Shown here piece by piece: positions 8,843-17,763 of a stretch of DNA of 64,000 nt. The position numbers and the translations under genes are program-made. The stretch covers positions 186,001 through 250,000 of the forward strand of contig CANCDR010000002.1 of the NCBI GenBank assembly GCA_947374865.1, written 5' to 3'. A model generated the notes under the pieces. That model did not search any database. It worked only from the letters and a program-made list of their open reading frames with translations, and was not told where the DNA came from. The stretch is from Oxalobacteraceae bacterium (GTDB taxonomy: Bacteria; Pseudomonadota; Gammaproteobacteria; Burkholderiales; Burkholderiaceae_D). Each line of letters starts with the position of its first letter. Position 1 is the stretch's first letter.

Positions 8843-10219
8843 TTATTTGATGATGCGATAACAAGGCACATAAGTTCGGTGCGCCAGTTTCATCCTTTTT
8901 TGTGTGACGAAGGAAGCCAGCAGCGCATCCATATGCGTCATGATGTCAGCATCACCATGGATCTCGAAATGACCATGCTCCTTGATAGCGCGCACGCCCT
9001 GCTCTTTAACATTCCCGGCGACGACGCCAGAAAAAGCCCGCCGCAGATTGGCTGCGAGCAGATGCACCGGCTGTTTTTTGTGCAGCGCCAAGCCGCGCAT
9101 ATTGGCATGGGTAGCTTCGAAGGGGCGCTGAAATTCATGATCGATATTGATCATCCAGTTAAAGTAGTAGGCATCATGCTGATGCTTGCGAAATTCGCGC
9201 ACACGTTGGATGCCTTCTTGCATGAGGCGCGCGACTTCTGGCGGATTACCGGTCACGATCTGATACAGTTTTTGCGCTTCTGGGCCGAGAGAATGACCGA
9301 TAAATTGATCGATCTGCGTAAAATAATCTTGTGCGCTGGCCGGTCCGGTAAAAATCAGCGGGAAAGGAATCGCGGCATTTGCCGGATGGAGCAAAATACC
9401 CAGTATGTAAAGGATTTCTTCCGCCGTGCCCACGCCGCCCGGAAAAACCACGATGCCGTGCCCGGTGCGCACAAAGGCTTCTAAGCGCTTTTCGATATCC
9501 GGCATGATGACGAGATCATTGACGATCGGATTAGGCGCTTCGGCGGCGATAATACCCGGCTCGGTAATGCCCAGGTAACGGCCATTACGAATATGCTGTT
9601 TAGCGTGCCCGACCGAAGCACCCTTCATTGGTCCCTTCATCGCACCGGGCCCGCAGCCGGTACAGATATCCAGCGCGCGCAGTCCCAGTTCGTAACCGAC
9701 CTCTTTGCTGTACTGGTACTCCTCGGTCGAAATGGAATGACCACCCCAGCACACCACCATATTCGGATTAACCAGCGGCAGCAGCACATTCGCATTCCGC
9801 AGGATGTTGAATACCGAATCGGTGAGTCCGGAGGAAGTATTGAGGTCAAAGGCCGGGCTGTCGATGATCTTGTCGGCCACGAAGACGATGTCGCGCAAGA
9901 CGGCAAACAGGTGCTCGTGAATCCCCTTGATCATTTTGCCATCGACAAAGGCGACCGCCGGTGCACCACGAATATCGAGCTTGATGCCGCGCTCACGCTG
10001 AATAATCGTGATCTCAAAATTCGGATAGCGCTCCAACAGTTCGATGCCATTGTCGAGATCGTTGCCACAATTAAGGACCGCCAATGAACAACTACGAAAG
10101 ACCTGATATAGGCCGCCTTTACTGTTGTCGCTGAGCTTGTTGACTTCGGTGCGCGAGAGGATGTCCAGTCGGCCTTCGGGAGATATTTGGGTGTCGATGA
10201 CGTCGTAGGGCATAGTCAA
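8843..10219 (-). CDS. ppnN: Pyrimidine/purine nucleotide 5'-monophosphate nucleosidase
   Basis: A 458-residue match to PpnN (YgdH), which hydrolyses nucleoside monophosphates to base and ribose 5-phosphate and in Escherichia coli is stimulated by (p)ppGpp. It has the usual three-part plan: an N-terminal regulatory domain, a central Rossmann-like LOG domain with the signature PGGVGTAEE (about residues 257-265) and a C-terminal domain. The length agrees with the 454-residue E. coli protein. Two ATG codons lie close together at the start (MTMPYDV). It stands alone, and 121 bases separate it from the end of the pilus operon on the same strand. Confidence 0.93.
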   Translation of the reverse strand: MTMPYDVIDTQISPEGRLDILSRTEVNKLSDNSKGGLYQVFRSCSLAVLNCGNDLDNGIELLERYPNFEITIIQRERGIKLDIRGAPAVAFVDGKMIKGIHEHLFAVLRDIVFVADKIIDSPAFDLNTSSGLTDSVFNILRNANVLLPLVNPNMVVCWGGHSISTEEYQYSKEVGYELGLRALDICTGCGPGAMKGPMKGASVGHAKQHIRNGRYLGITEPGIIAAEAPNPIVNDLVIMPDIEKRLEAFVRTGHGIVVFPGGVGTAEEILYILGILLHPANAAIPFPLIFTGPASAQDYFTQIDQFIGHSLGPEAQKLYQIVTGNPPEVARLMQEGIQRVREFRKHQHDAYYFNWMINIDHEFQRPFEATHANMRGLALHKKQPVHLLAANLRRAFSGVVAGNVKEQGVRAIKEHGHFEIHGDADIMTHMDALLASFVTQKRMKLAHRTYVPCYRIIK

Positions 10220-10340
10220 TCTGAATCTTGTTCTGAGGATTCCATTATGCGACGGAAATGTTTATTTTGTTGACTTGTCTTAAAGTAATCGAAGAAAAAA
10301 TCAGGCTGCTCATGCTTGTCGCGGATTCCATACGGAAAAT

Positions 10341-13300
10341 TTAGTGGTCGGTGATCAGTTCGCGCCACGAGATGCGTTTCGCCGAACTGACCGCAGACGC
10401 GACCGGCGGGGTCGTTTCACTGGTGGTCCCATCTGCCATGCTGGCAATGCTCACCACCTTGGCGTTGGGAAGTCGGGCAAACACGGCACGCGACGCTAAG
10501 GTATTGCGCAATTTTTTTCCGACCACGCCATTCGTCGAGGTCGGCACCGCTGCACCACTGCGGTAGTCAAAGAAGTAGGTTTCACTCGAGCCACCGGCGT
10601 AACAGGCGTTCGAGGCCGGGATATTGGTGTTGAAAACCAGGGTGCCGAAAGCCAGCTGAGGGTCGGTATTGGCGCGCTCACCGCTCGAAGGCAGATCGAC
10701 GTACCAGCCAGATTGCTGCTTCAAGTCAACCGCCAGATTGCTGCTGGTGCGGACCTCCTGGCCAGCACTACAGAGCGTCTCAGGTGCACCCGCCGGACAA
10801 GTCGTCGAACTGATGGTCTGCTTTACAAAGCCTGCGGCCGAGGGCGCCAGGCGTGGGTTGCCGTAGGAGGTGTTGTTCAGGCTATCCTTGATGGCGTAGA
10901 GGCTTTGCTGGCTCAGATCGCTCAGATCACTGACGCCCAGATAACGGCCGGTTCCCACATACACCATGGCCAGGTCGTCGACCGCACCCAGTTCGGGCTT
11001 GGTCGTGATCGGCTGCACGTTGCCGCTGGCACCGCGCACGGTCGCCAGTCGTTGGGCTTGAAACCCAGCAGCGCTGAGATCGCCATTGATATCAAAGCGC
11101 CAGACATTACCCTGCAGGTCACCACCGTAGACACGCAGCGCGGTATTGTTCTGCAACCCGTCGTCGGTCCAGGCGCGAATTTGTGCCAGGCCACTGGGCG
11201 AAGTCAGGTCGCCAACGTTGGTCGGGATAGTGCGGATTAGCGCGCCACTCACGGCATTGAGGACATACAAATAGCCCTTGCCATCGCCCAGATGCTCACT
11301 CGCACTGGCTCCCGCATTGTTATACCCCGAAGTGACGAGTACGACCCAGGTACCGTCCTTGAGTTTGGTAATTTCTGGCTTGCCGAAGGTATAGCCAAGA
11401 TTGACATTCGTCGTAAAGCCCGCTCCCTTGCTGGTGTCCGAAGTGAACTCCCACAATGCCTTGGGCTGATCGGGAACGGTGATGTCGAGCGCGTAATAGC
11501 TGCGTCCGCCGGCATTCATGCCACCCACAAGGAGGGTGCGCCAGGCGCTGCCGTCATACACATCGCCTGAAACGGGCGTCCCGTCGAGTAAATAGGTATG
11601 CAGATTGGCATAGTTTTTGTCTGCCAGTTTGACTAAATTAGGCAGCACGGTGGAAGGGATATAGGCCCAGAGTTCGTTCCCCGTGTCTGCACTCAGGGCG
11701 TGCAACATGCCATCGTTGGCCGCCACATACACCATGCCGCGCCGGCTGGTCGTCTTGAAGGATGTATAACCCGTGTCAAGGTAGCGAAACAGCGGTTTTT
11801 TTACATACACCGCTTCGGCGCCGATGATATCGCCCAGCAGGTGGGTGCGCTGACGATAGTATTGATTCGGCTCGGCAGCCGAGCCTTCCAGACTGCGTTC
11901 ACCCGCTAAATAAGCGACTAATTTTTCATTCGCGGCATCCGACTGTTTATTGGCCGGCACACAATTGATCCCAGTATTAGGCTGACACATCTGACTCAGA
12001 CCACGCATCGCCTCGGCGTTGAAAAATTTTTTTTCGCTGGCGCTTAAATTATCCCAGGTGAAGCGCTTTAAGCGATTCGCGCTACCAGGGTCATAGGTAT
12101 AAATCTGCCGTGCGCGATTGGCATCGAGCTGCGCCTGGGCTGACCAGTCGATGGTGCTACTGATCTCGCCGGTGATCAGATCGATCTTCTGGCGACGCAG
12201 GTCACCAACCCAGTCCGCCGTGACGTAGGTCGAGCTAAACAGAAAATTATCCTCTGCCACAACATTCGGATTGGAGTTCGTCGCCGCAGCGGATGCACCG
12301 CTTTGGCTCACCATGACGGACAAGGCATCGGCCAGACTGGCGGACAAACTGGCAGGATTGCGCGTACTGTAATAATTACCGTGACCGTTGATGGCGGCAT
12401 GCCAGAGATCGTCGATATTGGGCTGGGTATTAATTTTCGGGACTGGCCAACGACAGACGCCGCTGGTCTGCCACGAACAGATGCCAGCGGCTGGATTGGC
12501 CGCACTGCCATTTTTAACATTAAAATAATCGCCCGAACTCGCGTTGCGATAATTCGGCAGATACTGCATGTAGCCATCAATCCCTAAACCCAGCGTGAAG
12601 CTTGTCATGTGCTGGTGTGCCGCGGCATCCCGTTCACTGATGGGCACATTATTTTCACACACATCATTCCCGGTTTTAGCTGATGGAATGACAGCGCCGG
12701 CACAATTTCCCAATGCGCTGGTGCGTAAATCGGTATTGTAATAATAGGCGGCGACATCCGCCAGAGTATCGCTGTTGGTATCACTGTCCTGATCACCGAC
12801 GGCTGTGACACCATCTATTTTGCTGCCTGTGCCTTCGGTATTCCAGTACCCATCTGTTGACAGGATCGTAAAATTTTTCTGACATGAATACTGCACCGGA
12901 TCTGCAGCACCGGGCGAACTATTGAGCTTGCCGGCATAAAGTTGTCCGGCATGCGAGAGCGCATCGCGTAAGGGTGTGTAGGCAATGCTGGGATCGGCGG
13001 CAAACAGCTTGTTATACCAGCTCGTTTTTTGTGTCGCATCAAAGGGAGCGATGTTGAGCGTCTGCGCGGTATCGGTGTATTTATTGATCGTAAAATAACC
13101 TACCCGATAGCGCGAACCGATGGGACCGAAAGCAATGCTGGTCGAGGTTTTCATCATTTGCATACGGGTTCGGTAATACGCCCACCAGTTCGCAAAATTA
13201 CGCATCTCCTCGTCATAGGTACAGGTACTTGATACGCAGTCATTGCGCGTGCTGGCTTTGGCAGTCGTACCAGGATACACATAGCTGGTCGTTCCTGGCA

Positions 13301-14378
13301 CGATATCAGTCCGAACAAAAGTTGCTAAAGCAGATGAGAAAATGGTCGGATAGCGCGGAAAAGTATAGGTCTTATTTTTGAGTGCCTGGCAGCTGCCACT
13401 AGCAGGATCTGTGGCGGCAGCATTCGCGCTACTGGAGCACCAGCGAAGCGGCGCTGGAAACGTGAACACATCGGTACGACTGGCCTGACAATTACGCAGA
13501 TTACTATTGTCGCAGTATTCACCGGGCAGCATGGTGTAGTAGTGCGGCCCCCAGCTACGCGCCGTGGTGGTCGGTGCACCCGGCGTACCTGTGACCAGCG
13601 TCCCGCTGCCAAGGGCTGTCGTAGCATGAAAAATGGTATAGGCTTTTCTGTTGACCGTCCCCGGTAAAACGTAATTACCGTTGCGCAGACAATCGTTATA
13701 GCTGATCGCGGTGCACCATTCCGTATCCGGAAAATTACGCGTCAAGTCGGTCGATGCTAAGGTCTGGATGCGGTAATAGTCATCCTTGACATTGGTATAG
13801 CTGGTTTGGTTTTCCTTGCTGCTGCCATCGGCGTTCAAGGGCGCCTGGTAAGTGATGGCCGGATTATAGTAGGCGGTATTGAAATCACTGGCCATGAACG
13901 GCGGATGGCCACGCTTGTCAAATGGCGCCGATCCGAGCCAGCAGGCGAAGGAGCCGCTGCCGCTACCTTTCGAATCCTGACAACACGGCGAGGTGAATGT
14001 TGAACCTGTCTGATTGCGACAAAGATTATTGTTCGCCCAGTCGGGTAAATAATCATACGACATGCTGCTGGAATCATCCACGATCATCAACAGATTAGGC
14101 AAAACGGCTGAACCAGATGTGCTTGCGAGCGGCACATTGGCAATGTCGGTCAGTGTGCCTGTCGGGCTTGCTGCTGCGCTGCTGGTCAATAGAAAGACGG
14201 ACAGAATCACGCTGAGAAAGACGAAGAAAAATTTGCGTACGCGCGAAAATAAAGTCAAACCAAAGTAAGGTCTGGATTGACTCATCCGGAGGATGTACTG
14301 CGCTTCGGCATGTGTTATTTCCGTGCTTTGTATTTTATTGCGGATTATTTTATTAGCCATTATTTCGACGGGCTTCAT
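10341..14378 (-). CDS. pilY1: PilY1-type pilus tip adhesin, set 2
   Basis: About 1,345 residues; the sixth gene of the second minor pilin set. PilY1/PilC proteins sit at the pilus tip with the minor pilins and act in assembly, adhesion and surface sensing. The N-terminal half carries a von Willebrand A-like motif (LMIVDDSSSMSYD, DxSxS). The C-terminal half is a PilC-type beta-propeller (GMVYVAANDGMLHALSADTG, then YGGDLQGNVWRFDINGD with a DxNGD calcium-loop candidate). Start: the frame is open to 14432, but the ATG at 14378 has a strong GGGAAAGGGGGG site; 14396 is also possible. Either way an unusually long, basic pre-region precedes the hydrophobic signal segment (VFLSVILSVFLLTSSAAA), unlike the paralogue in set 1. 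Confidence 0.9.
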   Translation of the reverse strand: MKPVEIMANKIIRNKIQSTEITHAEAQYILRMSQSRPYFGLTLFSRVRKFFFVFLSVILSVFLLTSSAAASPTGTLTDIANVPLASTSGSAVLPNLLMIVDDSSSMSYDYLPDWANNNLCRNQTGSTFTSPCCQDSKGSGSGSFACWLGSAPFDKRGHPPFMASDFNTAYYNPAITYQAPLNADGSSKENQTSYTNVKDDYYRIQTLASTDLTRNFPDTEWCTAISYNDCLRNGNYVLPGTVNRKAYTIFHATTALGSGTLVTGTPGAPTTTARSWGPHYYTMLPGEYCDNSNLRNCQASRTDVFTFPAPLRWCSSSANAAATDPASGSCQALKNKTYTFPRYPTIFSSALATFVRTDIVPGTTSYVYPGTTAKASTRNDCVSSTCTYDEEMRNFANWWAYYRTRMQMMKTSTSIAFGPIGSRYRVGYFTINKYTDTAQTLNIAPFDATQKTSWYNKLFAADPSIAYTPLRDALSHAGQLYAGKLNSSPGAADPVQYSCQKNFTILSTDGYWNTEGTGSKIDGVTAVGDQDSDTNSDTLADVAAYYYNTDLRTSALGNCAGAVIPSAKTGNDVCENNVPISERDAAAHQHMTSFTLGLGIDGYMQYLPNYRNASSGDYFNVKNGSAANPAAGICSWQTSGVCRWPVPKINTQPNIDDLWHAAINGHGNYYSTRNPASLSASLADALSVMVSQSGASAAATNSNPNVVAEDNFLFSSTYVTADWVGDLRRQKIDLITGEISSTIDWSAQAQLDANRARQIYTYDPGSANRLKRFTWDNLSASEKKFFNAEAMRGLSQMCQPNTGINCVPANKQSDAANEKLVAYLAGERSLEGSAAEPNQYYRQRTHLLGDIIGAEAVYVKKPLFRYLDTGYTSFKTTSRRGMVYVAANDGMLHALSADTGNELWAYIPSTVLPNLVKLADKNYANLHTYLLDGTPVSGDVYDGSAWRTLLVGGMNAGGRSYYALDITVPDQPKALWEFTSDTSKGAGFTTNVNLGYTFGKPEITKLKDGTWVVLVTSGYNNAGASASEHLGDGKGYLYVLNAVSGALIRTIPTNVGDLTSPSGLAQIRAWTDDGLQNNTALRVYGGDLQGNVWRFDINGDLSAAGFQAQRLATVRGASGNVQPITTKPELGAVDDLAMVYVGTGRYLGVSDLSDLSQQSLYAIKDSLNNTSYGNPRLAPSAAGFVKQTISSTTCPAGAPETLCSAGQEVRTSSNLAVDLKQQSGWYVDLPSSGERANTDPQLAFGTLVFNTNIPASNACYAGGSSETYFFDYRSGAAVPTSTNGVVGKKLRNTLASRAVFARLPNAKVVSIASMADGTTSETTPPVASAVSSAKRISWRELITDH

Positions 14379-14406
14379 TGCGCCCCCCTTTCCCATTTTA
14401 TCTGCC

Positions 14407-15054
14407 TCACATGGCCACCACGACCTGGACAAAACTCACGCTGCCACGCACACCATCTACACGGGCAGTGATACGGTAATAAACCTGATCTGGCCGCTGT
14501 AATTGCACGACGCCCGCCCCTTGGCTGTTACCAGTATTCGCTTTACTTAAGGGCGAAACGGCGCAGTCGGCAGTGGCGCTCGGGTCGCCCGCGCTATTGC
14601 ATAAACGCTCGATGGCATATGAAACGGTATAGCCCGGATTAACCGGCGGGGTGGCGTCCGGTAGCGTCAGGGTGCGCCCGCTTTGTGCCAATACGTCCCA
14701 ATAGCGATCCCATCTGATCGGGTCAGCTTCGCCCGCCACGATATCCTGCCGAAATGCGCTATACCCTGCCGCATCGATATTGGCGTGCAAGGTGGTGCCG
14801 TTATTATTATTTTCCAGCCAGCTGATGGCTGCTTCAATGCCGGTATCCGCATAGGACGTGGCCGACTGGCCAAACGCCATATTTCCAGCGATCAGACTAC
14901 TGGTGACCAGCGCGCGAATCAGCGCAATCCCACCCAGCGTCATTGCCACTAACATGATGAGCGCCATCATCAGCACAACGCCCTGCTCACGTGGTGTGCC
15001 GGACCGTCGGCCTTTGTTTCGGCTGTAATCCAGCCTGTAATGCAGGCTTAACAT
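14407..15054 (-). CDS. pilX: PilX-type minor pilin, set 2
   Basis: About 215 residues with the PilX N-terminal region. A basic leader ends in QG, then comes a long hydrophobic helix (VVLMMALIMLVAMTLGGIAL) and the SSLIAGNMAFGQSA segment found in PilX proteins. The residue at mature position 5 is Met rather than Glu, as in the GspK-like subunits that cap pseudopilus tips. The frame is open to 15180, but the ATG at 15054 overlaps the pilW stop codon by a few bases, exactly as in set 1, and is the better start. It lies between pilW and pilY1. Confidence 0.87.
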   Translation of the reverse strand: MLSLHYRLDYSRNKGRRSGTPREQGVVLMMALIMLVAMTLGGIALIRALVTSSLIAGNMAFGQSATSYADTGIEAAISWLENNNNGTTLHANIDAAGYSAFRQDIVAGEADPIRWDRYWDVLAQSGRTLTLPDATPPVNPGYTVSYAIERLCNSAGDPSATADCAVSPLSKANTGNSQGAGVVQLQRPDQVYYRITARVDGVRGSVSFVQVVVAM

Positions 15055-16121
15055 CCGCTTTGCGCGTCTGGCATGAGCGCGTTCCGTAGTGGGATGAGCG
15101 ACTGGAATACCCGGTAGCGGTAGTGATCCCAGTCGCTCGTCTGCTGCAAATCGATGGGGACATCGGCGCTGCCTTCCCATACCGGGGCCTGTGATGTGAC
15201 GACTGCTTTTTCTAATTGTCCGCTACGTGCCACAAGGGCGATGCGCGCGGCCAGAATGCGCGCGCTGCTACATTCGATATGCAGGCCGCTGGTATCAGCA
15301 ACGCTGCCGGGGGTGATCTGATCCCAGACGCTGAACTGTCCGCGCATGCTTCCGACGGACGTATCGCGGCCGTATTGCGCACGAAGGGCGACGATGTTCA
15401 CAGCCATGGCCTGCCAGACGGTCGCGTCATCGAGCTGAGTAGTATCAGCACATTCAGCCAGCAGATAGTTGCATACCGTGAGCTGCCCGTGGCGCACGGC
15501 ATACGCGAGCAGGCTGGGGCTGCTGCCCAGATTAAAAATAGCTGCGCCGGCTGCACCGGCAGTACCGATGCCGACGGTGATTGCCGCAGTCGTCGTATCG
15601 AGCGTGACGACCGCGTCCAAAATTAAATCGCAGGGGCTTTGACGCACCGGCGGCGCAACGATGAGCCAATCGCCCGTTTGAAATGCGCTGGGTGTCGCTA
15701 CCAGATAGCGCGTATTGACTGGCTGCTGCACGATCACATTCCCTTGCGACGATCCGCCGTCACTGCCCATGAGAATGAGTAAGGTATCGCTACCCGGATC
15801 ACCGGCTGGAATGGCTGCGTGATTGATGGTCAGCGGCGCCAGACCTGTCAGCGTCACGCCATTGCGCAAGACGATACTGCAACCACGGAGGGATAAATCA
15901 GTGACGCCAAACCCGGCCTGGCGAATCTGCCGTTGCAGGCTCATTAAAGCCATGCTGCCGTTGATCTGTGCATCGCCGGTCTCGCCGGTGGTGTGCTGGC
16001 TGGCTTGCGAATTGAGATAGACCTGCATCATCACGAGCATCCCTATCATGCCAATGGCCAGACCAAGCATAATGTCGATCAGCGAAAATCCGCGCGCGCG
16101 GGCAAGCATGATGGTATTCAT
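15048..16121 (-). CDS. pilW: PilW-type minor pilin, set 2
   Basis: 357 residues. The prepilin leader (ARARG) is cleaved before FSLIDIMLGLAIGM, followed by the hydrophobic assembly helix and a large beta-rich periplasmic domain. PilW is a component of the minor pilin complex that primes pilus assembly and presents PilY1. Position +5 of the mature protein is Asp, where nearly all type IV pilins have Glu. The same substitution is in the set 1 copy, and the two have identical length. The stop codon overlaps the pilX start, suggesting translational coupling. Confidence 0.9.
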   Translation of the reverse strand: MNTIMLARARGFSLIDIMLGLAIGMIGMLVMMQVYLNSQASQHTTGETGDAQINGSMALMSLQRQIRQAGFGVTDLSLRGCSIVLRNGVTLTGLAPLTINHAAIPAGDPGSDTLLILMGSDGGSSQGNVIVQQPVNTRYLVATPSAFQTGDWLIVAPPVRQSPCDLILDAVVTLDTTTAAITVGIGTAGAAGAAIFNLGSSPSLLAYAVRHGQLTVCNYLLAECADTTQLDDATVWQAMAVNIVALRAQYGRDTSVGSMRGQFSVWDQITPGSVADTSGLHIECSSARILAARIALVARSGQLEKAVVTSQAPVWEGSADVPIDLQQTSDWDHYRYRVFQSLIPLRNALMPDAQSGC

Positions 16122-16140
16122 GGTGCTTTCCTATGCTCTC

Positions 16141-16581
16141 CTATTGCATCTCCGTCACCAAAAGGTATTGATGCAGCGGCTCACTCGGCGGCTGCCAGTA
16201 CAAGGTGATCCTGACTTCGGCATGGGGTGCGAAGGTGCCGGGAACTGCGCGCACGTTCACGCTTGGCAGATGGGCTGCAGATCCGGGCAATACCGGCGTG
16301 ACTCGCGCCAGCCAGAGCAGATAAGCAGCGCCCGAGGGACTGGCAAATTGCGTCGTCAGATTGACCGGTGTGCGATCACCGAGCCACATCTGGCCCATCA
16401 AATCATTGGCCAGCAGGCTGGCATCGGTGCGATATTTTGCGCTGCTAACTTGCTTTACTGATGCCGCCTGCATGCCTACGAGTGCCAAAATACCGATGGA
16501 AAAAATCAGGATGCCGATCAGGGCCTCGAGCAGCATGGCGCCTTGAGCATATCGACGATGAAAAATAGTCGGCATCCGCAT
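16141..16581 (-). CDS. pilV: PilV-type minor pilin, set 2
   Basis: 146 residues from the ATG at 16581, which is preceded by GGCGG and overlaps the fimT stop region. The frame is open further upstream, but this start gives exactly the length of the set 1 PilV. The leader ends in QG before AMLLEALIGILIFSIGIL, with Glu at position 5, then VGMQAASVKQV and the SLLANDLMGQMW motif of the PilV family. It joins PilW, PilX and PilE in the pilus-priming minor pilin complex. Confidence 0.9.
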   Translation of the reverse strand: MRMPTIFHRRYAQGAMLLEALIGILIFSIGILALVGMQAASVKQVSSAKYRTDASLLANDLMGQMWLGDRTPVNLTTQFASPSGAAYLLWLARVTPVLPGSAAHLPSVNVRAVPGTFAPHAEVRITLYWQPPSEPLHQYLLVTEMQ

Positions 16582-16582
16582 G

Positions 16583-17179
16583 TCAGCACCGCCGCGCATC
16601 ATTGGTGCCCGCCGCCGGATCGCATAATCTGATCTGACCGGCAGCGGATACGACGACCCGCAAGCAGCGCATCTGGCCACCATCGGCCACGCATGCGCCG
16701 CCAGTTTCATGGCTGATGTTGATGATTTTTCCGGCGCTGTTACCGGCATCCATGAAACGGCCCTGGCCGTTGAAGTGAAAACCGCTTAATTCGGCATCCA
16801 GGTGAACGTTCTTTGTGCCGTCATTCGCGCTGCGACGCTGCACAATACGCGGTGCATTTTTTATCTCCGGCGTGGTCGCGCAAAGCGCTGTCGGATCGTC
16901 CTGGCTGATGACCCAGTTTGGTCCGTTGACGCTGGCTGCACAGTCATTATCGAGGCTCGTCGTCAGCGACAGCATCACCACACTATTGCGCTCAACGGCG
17001 GTAGCGCGCGTGAACTGCAAACCGTTCAAAAGTAGCATTGCTGCGCTACGAATCTGCCCGTTCTGCATCCAGACCGACATACTGGGCGCGGCCAGCGCCA
17101 GCATGCCGGCCAGGATCGCCATGCCGATCACCAGTTCGATGAGCGTGACGCCTTGTGATTTGTGCGCTGAGCTTAGCAC
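16583..17179 (-). CDS. fimT: FimT/GspH-type minor pseudopilin, set 2
   Basis: 198 residues from a GTG start at 17179. The frame is also open to a TTG at 17203, but the GTG lines up with the ATG of the paralogue at 24425 and yields the same length. The leader ends SQG before [19 protein letters not shown] (Glu5 present), followed by the GspH/FimT core ([29 protein letters not shown]). FimT-type pilins act at the pilus tip, and some bind DNA during natural transformation; that role is only family knowledge here. The C-terminus keeps a Cys pair (CLRVV...RLCDP) that could form a disulfide. Confidence 0.9.
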   Translation of the reverse strand: MLSSAHKSQGVTLIELVIGMAILAGMLALAAPSMSVWMQNGQIRSAAMLLLNGLQFTRATAVERNSVVMLSLTTSLDNDCAASVNGPNWVISQDDPTALCATTPEIKNAPRIVQRRSANDGTKNVHLDAELSGFHFNGQGRFMDAGNSAGKIINISHETGGACVADGGQMRCLRVVVSAAGQIRLCDPAAGTNDARRC

Positions 17180-17595
17180 GCCCCACCTTTTTTGCTGACC
17201 CAACAGGTATTCGGCGAAGGCAGTGTCCAGCCGGCCGGTACTGCGCTGGTGACCTTGGTATTGTTTTGATCAAGGGTGTAGGTAAAGCCGAGCATGCTGT
17301 TCTTGCCGAGCGCCTGCAGCGTATAAGTGACGCTGGTCTGAACGGTGCAGGAAAAATTAAAGCTCGTGCTCGAACTGCTGTCGGCGACGCAGTCGGGCGC
17401 GGCAAGATAGGTGCGGTTATCCTGAAAAAATTGCTCGATCCTGATTTGTCGGGTCGCGAGTCCCGAAGTCGCATCCGGAATGCGGCCACGCGTGATGTAA
17501 TCGGAATAAGAAGGAACAGCCACCGCCGCCAGGATGCCGACGATGGCGACCGTGATCATTATTTCGATGAGCGTAAAACCACGCTGCTTTTTCAT
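17173..17595 (-). CDS. pilE: PilE-type minor pilin, set 2
   Basis: 140 residues and the first gene of set 2. The short leader MKKQRG is cleaved before [28 protein letters not shown] (canonical Glu5). The globular domain has the RIPDATSGL and QFFQDNRTY segments of PilE-like minor pilins, and four Cys residues, of which [10 protein letters not shown] at the end would form a terminal disulfide loop. The 166-base gap upstream, after the pilY1 of set 1, could carry a separate promoter. It is roughly two-thirds identical by eye to the set 1 PilE. Confidence 0.92.
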   Translation of the reverse strand: MKKQRGFTLIEIMITVAIVGILAAVAVPSYSDYITRGRIPDATSGLATRQIRIEQFFQDNRTYLAAPDCVADSSSSTSFNFSCTVQTSVTYTLQALGKNSMLGFTYTLDQNNTKVTSAVPAGWTLPSPNTCWVSKKGGAC

Positions 17596-17733
17596 GGCGA
17601 GCTGCTTTATCTAAACTTATTAAAACGAGGCGTAGATAGAGCATACCGACCGAAACTTTCAGTGCGCACATGCGTGCGATGAAGTGTTGCGTGATGGTAA
17701 ATTTAATTTGGCTATTCCCAAGTAAATTCCCAC

Positions 17734-17763
17734 CGCTTGCCCATGTCAGGGCGGGCGTTTTTT
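17734..17763 (+). terminator. Plus-strand-oriented hairpin with T-tract between the two pilin sets
   Basis: CGCTTGCCC (17734-17742) pairs with GGGCGGGCG (17749-17757) around a six-base loop and is followed by six T residues that overlap the pilY1 stop codon. Written in the plus direction it is a textbook intrinsic terminator, but no plus-strand gene ends here. It would stop antisense transcription entering pilY1. On the minus strand the T-tract becomes an A-tract preceding the stem. Confidence 0.6.

Noticed and set aside
14379..14432. Longer start of the set 2 pilY1
   Set aside because: It would extend into the pilX coding region, and the ATG at 14378 (or 14396) has a far better ribosome binding site.
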